In this document: positions 1-4,905 of the stretch, piece after piece | Numbering within the stretch: position 1 is the first letter of the stretch | Layout: each line of letters begins with the position of its first letter | Assembly: GCA_045636205.1 (NCBI GenBank) | Contig: JAZTXE010000025.1 | Span: 1 to 10,798 of the forward strand | From: JAZRUF01 sp045636205 | Lineage (GTDB): Bacteria; Bacillota; Clostridia; Oscillospirales; JAAYXM01 | DNA: 10,798 nucleotides | Direction of reading: 5' to 3' | Translations under genes and position numbers: made by a program | Notes under the pieces: model-generated | What the model saw: the letters and a program-made list of their open reading frames with translations, nothing else | The model's database searches: none | Told to the model about the DNA's origin: nothing

Positions 1-112
1 CTAAAAACTCCGGACTGAAGCGATGCTCCAAAATATCCTCAACACAGCTTGCATTATACCCATATTCAAAAATCATATGGACGGCTGCCTCTCTGGCGGA
101 CTTTCTGCTCAT
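1..112 (-). CDS. nusB: Transcription antitermination factor NusB (N-terminal fragment, runs off left edge)
   Basis: Only the first 37 codons are in the window. NusB binds boxA RNA with NusE (ribosomal protein S10) and supports antitermination, chiefly on rRNA operons; it is a small all-helical cytoplasmic protein. The visible start reads MSRKSAREAAVHMIFEYG, which matches the family's opening helix (basic residues, then an ARE-A pattern, then a hydrophobic-Phe turn). The ATG at 112-110 is preceded by GGAGG with 9 nt spacing, which fixes the start. It is separated from the upstream gene pair by a hairpin terminator (422-453) and a repeat, so it probably has its own promoter. The identification rests on the N-terminus only; the rest lies beyond position 1. 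Confidence 0.8.
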   Translation of the reverse strand, partial: MSRKSAREAAVHMIFEYGYNASCVEDILEHRFSPEFL

Positions 113-170
113 ATCTCTTGGCCTCCAACTCAATTGACTATTTCGTGATACCTATATTCATACATAATAT

Positions 171-176
171 ATTATA
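171..176 (-). promoter_or_regulatory. Candidate -10 box for nusB
   Basis: A perfect TATAAT reads on the minus strand about 60 nt before the nusB ATG, in a very AT-rich stretch (about 150-245). No good -35 box sits 16-18 nt upstream: the region is a T-run. This is a plausible but weak sigma-A promoter. It lies downstream of the terminator at 422-453, where a promoter for nusB is needed. Confidence 0.4.
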
Positions 177-247
177 ACGGAAAATGCAAAAAAAAGAAAG
201 ACCATATTTGCATAATATGAATATTTTTACATTATATTATTTACGGG

Positions 248-412
248 ACCCCGACGGTCTGCACCAGGCTTCTCCTTGAGGAGAGGCTCTGCCGCAGGCG
301 GTGGTGAGGTGTACAGTCTGTTCTTCCTCACCTCATCCGTCAGCTATCGCTGCCACCTTCCCCTACGTAGGGGAAGGCTTTTGATTTTACGAATTACCCC
401 GATGGTTTGCAC
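248..412. repeat. Imperfect 17-bp direct repeats flanking the intergenic repeat
   Basis: ACCCCGACGGTCTGCAC (248-264) and ACCCCGATGGTTTGCAC (396-412) match at 15 of 17 positions, both differences being C/T. They stand in the same orientation on either side of the palindromic element at 266-379, and each is preceded by TTACG a few bases earlier. They could be the outer ends of a larger repeat unit, or an old duplication made when the element inserted. They look too long and too diverged for a fresh transposon target duplication. Confidence 0.6.
266..379. repeat. Palindromic intergenic repeat, copy A
   Basis: A 114-bp non-coding element with hairpin-forming ends. The left end AGGCTTCTCC-TTGA-GGAGAGGCT folds on itself, and the right end holds a perfect 22-bp palindrome at 356-377 (arm CCTTCCCCTA, centre CG). 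Inner segments GGTGAGGTG (303-311) and CCTCACCTCATC (326-337) are also complementary, so the whole element can fold into one branched hairpin. A longer relative lies at 2569-2715 in the same orientation. It resembles the short MITE- or REP-like repeats of clostridial genomes; no coding capacity is seen. Confidence 0.8.
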
Positions 413-421
413 ATTATACGC

Positions 422-453
422 AAAAAGAGCACTGCGTTTGCAGTGCTCTTTTT
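422..453 (-). terminator. Rho-independent terminator after the exported-protein/small-protein pair
   Basis: A perfect 14-bp inverted repeat (AAAAAGAGCACTGC, loop GTTT, GCAGTGCTCTTTTT). It begins 6 nt after the stop codon of the 52-aa gene. Because the stem ends in A5/T5 on both sides it would terminate in either direction, but only minus-strand genes are nearby. Confidence 0.9.
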
Positions 454-459
454 AATATA

Positions 460-618
460 CTATTGATTAAATGTACCGTAGTCTGCGTCTGCAGCAAACT
501 GATAGCTCGGGTCGAGCTCGTCATATTTTATCGCCGGTGTTTCAGCCGATGTTGTGATAACATCTTCCATTGCGAATTTTGAAATCTCCATTTCGGGAGT
601 AATATATTTTTTCATCAT
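460..618 (-). CDS. 52-aa small protein of unknown function, coupled to the Big2 exported protein
   Basis: A short gene with a strong AGGAGG site at 629-624. Two adjacent ATG codons (618 and 615) stand 5 and 8 nt from it; the second gives an MKKYITPEME start. The protein is acidic apart from its Lys-Lys start and has no signal peptide, membrane segment or cysteine. Its first half (MKKYITPEMEISKF then MEDVITTS) resembles a class of short proteins I associate with Ruminococcaceae, with an N-terminal K-K-Y-x-x-P-E and a D-V-I-T/L-T-S element; their function is not known to me. The tail is rich in Asp, Tyr and Ala. It starts 15 nt after the stop of the 588-aa exported protein and ends 6 nt before a terminator, so it is co-transcribed with that gene. 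A leader/core-type peptide is conceivable, but no modifying enzyme is adjacent. Confidence 0.8.
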   Translation of the reverse strand: MMKKYITPEMEISKFAMEDVITTSAETPAIKYDELDPSYQFAADADYGTFNQ

Positions 619-633
619 CAAGACCTCCTCGTG

Positions 634-2400
634 TTATATCGTAAGCTTGAGGATGAAATCCTCATCGTGGTAATACTTTTTGTTTGCATCTTTGATATAC
701 GGTCTGATTGTTACTACATCATTCGTGTTAAGATCGGGCTTCTCGGTAATGAAGATGTAACCGCCCTCGCCTACACCGAAATCAGTAGATGTTTTTGTAA
801 TTTCAGTGCCTACGGTAAAGCTCTTGTAGACCTCGCTTGTTTTGATGTCATTCTCCTGAGTTCCGTTTACCCAAACCTCAAAGCCAACCTCGGAGTATCC
901 ATCGATTGTATTAAGACCGCCGATGAAGTACACAGTGCCGTCCTTTACATATGCGTAGGTCTCACCAAAGATTTCAGACGCCGGGATAGAAGTGAGCTTG
1001 ATGTTCTTGAGGTAGCTGGTTTGTCTTGAAGCACCTGCTCCGGTTTCAGCATGGAATACAAAGTCATAATCCGTATTCGCTTTCAGGTAAACAACATTAT
1101 CAGCTTTTGCATTTTCATTATTCCCTTTTGCAATATTATCGCAGCTTGCAAGGACTTTGTCTGCTCCGTCATTAAGGCTGTATGAAGTGGTCGCAACATT
1201 ACCATTTTTATCATATGATTCATAAACATTCGCACTCAATGCATACCAGCCCTCAGTAGGAACCTGGATTTTCAGGGTTGCTGTACCCTTGTCATTTCCA
1301 CGCATGAGGATGCTGACACCGTTTGTATTAGAAAGCGTGGAATCACGCACTACATCAGTACCGCCCGTGAAGCTTTCAAGTTCCCAAGATTGAGAAAGCG
1401 TACTGAAAGACTTTCCTATAGCATCTTTGAGAGCCTCGCTGCCATCAGGCATATGACCAGTCATATAATAAACATATGTTCCGGAAACCTCGGGTTCGCG
1501 AACGGTAATTCCATATTTTTCGCTTACTGTTTCACCCTCGTTATACGTTGCGGTGACAGTAATTTCAGAACTTCCTGCTGCCAGTGCGGTGAGAGTTCCG
1601 TCCTCGCCTACGCTGATTACATCTTCAACAGAAGAAACAACTGCAACATCAGCTTCGTAGCTATCCTCGCCGAGAGTTACACCGGTAACATTAAGCTTTG
1701 CAGTCTTGCCAATTTGCATAGCGGTCGGATATGCGTTGCTTGCGACGATTTCGGGAATAACTTCGGTGAGGGTAAGAGAATACACAAAAAGTTTAGCTGC
1801 ATTGCTACTTCCTGTAGTGCTAGCTCTTCCTGTAACTGAATATCTCACTGTATATTCAGCCTTTTCCAAATATACTGCGCTATCACTCAAATTAACACTC
1901 ATAGTTCCCGCATCATATGTGCTAGTTCCAATATCAGAATCAACAATTGAGATACTCACCTGACCTGCAGCTGAGCCATATGTGTGTTGTATTGCAGAAC
2001 TGATATTATAAAGACCTGCTTTTTCTACATTAACCTTGACATCAACATATCCACTTGCTTTAGCACGCATATTCAAATATAAATCTGTACTTCTAATTCT
2101 AACGAATGAAGAAGATTCCCCCGTAGCATTTAACGTAATAGCAGCATCAGATACATACCAGTTTTTTCCAGTCTCATCATAACTATCATATGTAGTATCT
2201 GTAGTATGAGTCTCTGTTCCTGCCTCTGTCACACCGGAAACCAACGCGTGATCAGAGCTTACCACCCCCGTAAAATCATACACATATGTTGCGCCGGTTG
2301 CTGCGGATGCGTACTCGGCAGGCATTGCAGGTATAATTGCGGCTAACATGCATGCAGAAACAAGCCACGCGAGTATGCGAGTTTTAGTTTTCGTTTTCAT
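634..2400 (-). CDS. Exported multidomain protein with Big2 domain and two similar beta-rich modules
   Basis: A 588-aa secreted protein. Residues 1-33 form a signal peptide: a Lys/Arg-rich start, a hydrophobic core near 10-26, and an ASA cleavage site before Ala34. Residues 38-214 and 307-471 look like copies of one module: each opens with TYVYxxTG (YDFTG, YYMTG) and carries a related strand (VKVNVEKAGLYNISS near 121-135, LKIQVPTEGWYALSA near 376-390). This pattern suggests a carbohydrate-binding, jelly-roll-type fold, which is an inference. Residues 215-301 are a bacterial Ig-like (Big2) domain, recognisable from SVEDVISVGEDGTLTALAAG. The C-terminal part (479-588) resembles accessory domains of clostridial extracellular proteins. 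I see no catalytic motif, LPXTG anchor, dockerin or S-layer repeat. AGGAGG lies 7 nt before the ATG. It is the first gene of a unit with the 52-aa protein. Surface adhesion or polysaccharide binding is the likeliest role. Confidence 0.85.
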   Translation of the reverse strand: MKTKTKTRILAWLVSACMLAAIIPAMPAEYASAATGATYVYDFTGVVSSDHALVSGVTEAGTETHTTDTTYDSYDETGKNWYVSDAAITLNATGESSSFVRIRSTDLYLNMRAKASGYVDVKVNVEKAGLYNISSAIQHTYGSAAGQVSISIVDSDIGTSTYDAGTMSVNLSDSAVYLEKAEYTVRYSVTGRASTTGSSNAAKLFVYSLTLTEVIPEIVASNAYPTAMQIGKTAKLNVTGVTLGEDSYEADVAVVSSVEDVISVGEDGTLTALAAGSSEITVTATYNEGETVSEKYGITVREPEVSGTYVYYMTGHMPDGSEALKDAIGKSFSTLSQSWELESFTGGTDVVRDSTLSNTNGVSILMRGNDKGTATLKIQVPTEGWYALSANVYESYDKNGNVATTSYSLNDGADKVLASCDNIAKGNNENAKADNVVYLKANTDYDFVFHAETGAGASRQTSYLKNIKLTSIPASEIFGETYAYVKDGTVYFIGGLNTIDGYSEVGFEVWVNGTQENDIKTSEVYKSFTVGTEITKTSTDFGVGEGGYIFITEKPDLNTNDVVTIRPYIKDANKKYYHDEDFILKLTI

Positions 2401-2435
2401 ATATATTCCTCCTAAATAAAAAAAATACTATATCT

Positions 2436-2463
2436 ATTATACAACATACCCTGCATATTAAAA
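2436..2463 (-). promoter_or_regulatory. Candidate sigma-A promoter for the exported protein gene
   Basis: On the minus strand a perfect TATAAT (2441-2436) lies 35 nt before the ATG at 2400. A weak -35 (TTTTAA, 2463-2458) sits 16 nt upstream. The region lies between the spoIVA terminator and the gene, so a promoter is expected. The -10 is good; the -35 is poor. Confidence 0.5.
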
Positions 2464-2515
2464 GTCCATTTTGTTGTTTAAATGTACCCGAATGTTAGAA
2501 GTTCTTATATAAAAG

Positions 2516-2552
2516 CGGCACTGATAAGCAAAAAACATGCTTATCAGTGCCG
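2516..2552 (-). terminator. Rho-independent terminator downstream of spoIVA
   Basis: A perfect 15-bp stem (CGGCACTGATAAGCA paired with TGCTTATCAGTGCCG, 7-nt loop). It is followed on the minus strand by CTTTTATATAA, a modest U tract; the plus-strand side has none, so it acts on minus-strand transcripts. It lies about 170 nt after the spoIVA stop, with repeat copy B between, so the spoIVA transcript would carry the repeat in its 3' untranslated region. Confidence 0.8.
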
Positions 2553-2568
2553 TCGGTATGTTATTGTC

Positions 2569-2715
2569 AGGCTTCTCCTTTAGGAGAAGCTGTCGAGCAA
2601 GGCGAGACTGATGAGGTGAAAAACAAATCATTGCTACACCTTACGTATTGCGCTCCGTAACGTCTCACCTCATCCACCGCTCGCGCGGTCCCCCTTCCCC
2701 TACATAGGGGAAGGC
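2569..2715. repeat. Palindromic intergenic repeat, copy B
   Basis: A 147-bp relative of the element at 266-379, in the same orientation. The left end AGGCTTCTCC-TTTA-GGAGAAGCT is a hairpin, and the right end CCTTCCCCTA-CA-TAGGGGAAGG (2692-2713) is a 10-bp stem. Inner arms GATGAGGTGA (2610-2619) and TCACCTCATC (2665-2674) are perfectly complementary. It is longer than copy A because of extra sequence between the inner arms that holds its own small inverted repeat (TTACG at 2641, CGTAA at 2656). It ends 7 nt from the spoIVA stop codon without altering the protein's C-terminus. Confidence 0.8.
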
Positions 2716-2722
2716 TATAGAG

Positions 2723-4201
2723 TTACAGAATTATACATATGAGACCGTTGCAGGCTTCATTTATTATGCGCTCTATAGTTTCCTGTAGTTTCATGCGCGC
2801 ATCATGCGGCATATGGTAGAGTTTGTTATGCAGACCTTCGTTTACGAGTTCATAGAGTGATTTCCCGAATATATTAGACTCCCAGATTTTTATCGGGTCT
2901 TTTTCAAATTCCTTGAGCATATACATGACGAGTTCTTCTGACTGTTTTTCGCTTCCGACTATGGGTGAAACCTCGGTTGTGATGTCCGCACGCATCATAT
3001 GTATTGACGGTGCACTCGCCTGTAGGCGCACTCCGTAACGCCCACCCTGTTTTACTATTTCGGGTTCTTCAAGAGTTAACTCCTCGGTCGTAGGCATTAC
3101 GATGCCGTAACCGGTTTCGCGCACTTCCTCAAGCGCATGCTCGATTTTCGCATACTCGGCATTAACTTTGGCAAGCTTTGTAAGAAGCGGCAGCAAATCT
3201 CCGTCGTCGCATATTTCAAAGCCCGACTGTTCACCGAGTGTTTTATAGAAGAGCGTTCTCGGTACATCAACGCGCACCTGCACGATGCCACTTCCCAAAT
3301 TTATATTTTCAAGATTTACGCGAGAGATTTCCTCACATTCGCAAATTTTTCTTAAACACTCGCTGACATCACGGATTTTCTTCATACCGCCTGCGCCGGT
3401 GAGCATATAATCGTATACGCTGTTTTTTATTTTATGGTCATACGGCAGTGCATCCACCCATGATGGAAGATAAAAGTCAAGCTCCTCCACCGGAAATTCG
3501 TACAACACAGATTGCAGTATTTCAATTATCTCGGCTTCGGTAATCGTCATACAGTTTACAGGCTGACATGTGACGTTGTGTTTTTTTGAAAGCTCAGTGC
3601 ACAACTGCATTGTTTCGGGCGACTGCGGGTTTGTGCTGTTTAAAAGAAGAACAAACGGCTTTCCGATTTCCTTTAGCTCTGAAATAACACGCTCTTCCGC
3701 TTCTATGTAATCCTCGCGCGGGATTTCGGTAATGCTGCCGTCGGTGGTTATCACGAGTCCGATAGTTGAATGCTCTGCAATAACTTTTTTTGTACCGATT
3801 TCCGCAGCTTCGGTCATGGGTATTTCTTTATCAAACCACGGAGTTGTGACCATGCGTGGTGCATCGTTTTCGTAAACGCCCAGCGCACCGTCTACCATAT
3901 ACCCTACGCAGTCTATAAGCCGTACTTTAAAATCCGCATTATCCGCAACGGAAATATTCACTGCCTCCTCGGGAACGAATTTTGGTTCCGCAGTCATAAC
4001 CGTTCGCCCTGAGCCGCTTTGCGGAAGCTCATCGCGCGCACGCTCCTTGCGGTAAACATTGTCAATATTGGGGATGACAAGAGTTTCCATGAACTTTTTA
4101 ATAAATGTGGATTTTCCGGTTCTCACAGGACCTACTACGCCCACATAAATCTCTCCATTGGTTCTTGATGCAATGTCCTCATATATTTTGCGATTTTCCA
4201 C
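2723..4201 (-). CDS. spoIVA: Stage IV sporulation protein A (SpoIVA), spore coat morphogenetic ATPase
   Basis: SpoIVA hydrolyses ATP to polymerise into the basement layer on the outer forespore membrane, on which the spore coat assembles; it is made in the mother cell. The GTG at 4201-4199 is chosen: AAGGAGG lies 7 nt upstream, and the resulting 492 residues equal the B. subtilis length with matching residue numbering through the N-terminal domain. An upstream ATG at 4258 would add 19 residues without a good ribosome binding site. Walker A is GPVRTGKST (24-32), with the DELPQS motif near 57-62 and RLIDCVGY as the Walker B-like strand. The switch-I region reads MTAEPKF: Thr70 is kept, and the second Thr of B. 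subtilis (Thr71) is Ala. Conserved AEIGTKKVI, EHSTIGLVITTDGS, YIEAEERVI and the C-terminal GLICIIL are present. It is an apparent single-gene unit, probably under mother-cell sigma-E. Confidence 0.97.
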   Translation of the reverse strand: MENRKIYEDIASRTNGEIYVGVVGPVRTGKSTFIKKFMETLVIPNIDNVYRKERARDELPQSGSGRTVMTAEPKFVPEEAVNISVADNADFKVRLIDCVGYMVDGALGVYENDAPRMVTTPWFDKEIPMTEAAEIGTKKVIAEHSTIGLVITTDGSITEIPREDYIEAEERVISELKEIGKPFVLLLNSTNPQSPETMQLCTELSKKHNVTCQPVNCMTITEAEIIEILQSVLYEFPVEELDFYLPSWVDALPYDHKIKNSVYDYMLTGAGGMKKIRDVSECLRKICECEEISRVNLENINLGSGIVQVRVDVPRTLFYKTLGEQSGFEICDDGDLLPLLTKLAKVNAEYAKIEHALEEVRETGYGIVMPTTEELTLEEPEIVKQGGRYGVRLQASAPSIHMMRADITTEVSPIVGSEKQSEELVMYMLKEFEKDPIKIWESNIFGKSLYELVNEGLHNKLYHMPHDARMKLQETIERIINEACNGLICIIL

Positions 4202-4208
4202 GCCTATT

Positions 4209-4215
4209 CCTCCTT
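4209..4215 (-). promoter_or_regulatory. Ribosome binding site that decides the spoIVA start
   Basis: AAGGAGG on the minus strand stands 7 nt before the GTG at 4201, ideal Shine-Dalgarno spacing. It falls inside the longer reading frame that begins with the ATG at 4258, showing that the longer start is not used. Confidence 0.85.
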
Positions 4216-4290
4216 GCGGACTGTTATTTGTCAATAAAATATATATTGGACATAACACGGATATATGCCATTTATTTTTAAAAAAGAAAA

Positions 4291-4310
4291 AGGACGGTAT
4301 TAACCGTCCT
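4291..4310 (-). terminator. Rho-independent terminator of the PAPS-reductase-like/ParB-like pair
   Basis: On the minus strand AGGACGGT, loop TAAT, ACCGTCCT (8-bp perfect stem), then TTTTTCTTTTTT. The stem begins within the TAG stop codon of the ParB-like gene, so translation and termination signals overlap. It insulates this pair from spoIVA. Confidence 0.9.
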
Positions 4311-4905
4311 AAATAAACATTTCTTCTTTTTCGTTTAACTCCCTGTTTATCTCGTCGATAAAATCAGCCGCATCGTCGGACATTTCAAAGTCCTCCTCAG
4401 GTGTCCACGACTTACCGAAATCAACATCCTTAAAGAGCGCGGCAAGACCCGTTATCTGTTTTAAACGAAGAATTTCATCCTTATCCATACCCAAATGCTT
4501 TGAAATCCATGCATCCGAGCGACCGAGTTCATGCAGTTCTTTGATTATATTGCTCATCAAATCAACATCATGCGATCCACGTGCCCGGTTATGGCGTATT
4601 GTACTTGCCATTCTGTGGCTTAAAGGCTTATCAATCACGGAGACAGGCATCATACCGCCCTCACGCTCATAAATATCCTTATTTTCTATCATAATCCTGT
4701 ATCTGTGAAAGCCGTCAACTATTACATATGCATCCTTATCCTTCGCGTAATAACAGACAATGGGCATTGTGTATCCGTCTTCCTTAATGCTGTCATAAAG
4801 TAATTTAAGCTCCGGAGGTGCAACCGAATTTGGGTTGTATGTATTGGGTACAATCTTTTCTACCGGCACAGGTATGACATTGTAAACCGGGCTCTTAAAT
4901 GCCAT
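4309..4905 (-). CDS. ParB/KorB-like protein, IbrB-like, partner of the PAPS-reductase-family protein
   Basis: A 198-aa cytoplasmic protein with a ParB N-terminal (Srx-fold) domain. Residues 15-50 hold the first ParB segment (VEKIVPNTYNPN, then IKEDGYTMPIV). VDGFHRYR at 63-70 is the G-x-H-R nucleotide-binding/catalytic box. TIRHNRARGSHDVD at 102-115 is the second box. Residues 128-153 (DAWISKHLGMDKDEILRLK) look like a helix-turn-helix, and the tail from 168 is acidic. The ATG at 4905 is preferred: GGTGAG stands 4 nt upstream and the gene then overlaps its neighbour by 11 nt, whereas the GTG at 4923 has no ribosome binding site. In E. coli the IbrB/IbrA pair has this same composition and activates prophage eib genes. 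A DNA-binding regulatory or nucleotide-dependent role with its partner is inferred. It is too short and too isolated from parA to be the chromosome-segregation ParB. Confidence 0.88.
   Translation of the reverse strand: MAFKSPVYNVIPVPVEKIVPNTYNPNSVAPPELKLLYDSIKEDGYTMPIVCYYAKDKDAYVIVDGFHRYRIMIENKDIYEREGGMMPVSVIDKPLSHRMASTIRHNRARGSHDVDLMSNIIKELHELGRSDAWISKHLGMDKDEILRLKQITGLAALFKDVDFGKSWTPEEDFEMSDDAADFIDEINRELNEKEEMFI

Noticed and set aside
413..418. TATAAT on the minus strand just after the terminator at 422-453, a possible nusB promoter
   Set aside because: The -35 position would fall in the terminator loop (GCAAAC) and it is about 300 nt from nusB; the -10 at 171-176 is better placed.
460..618. 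A radical-SAM-modified RiPP precursor, given the small peptide and a radical-SAM gene (mtaB) in the same window
   Set aside because: mtaB is about 9 kb away in a different unit and is clearly a tRNA-modifying enzyme. The peptide has no cysteine, and no maturase, protease or exporter is adjacent.
1390..1839. Plus-strand open frame of 149 codons inside the exported protein gene, and similar plus-strand frames throughout
   Set aside because: They are antisense to well-supported genes, have no ribosome binding site and show no recognisable domain; they are by-products of codon use on the other strand.
4227..4232. A perfect TTGACA on the minus strand upstream of spoIVA, a possible -35 box
   Set aside because: It is only about 26 nt before the GTG; a -10 box at 17 nt spacing would fall on the ribosome binding site and no TATAAT-like sequence is there.
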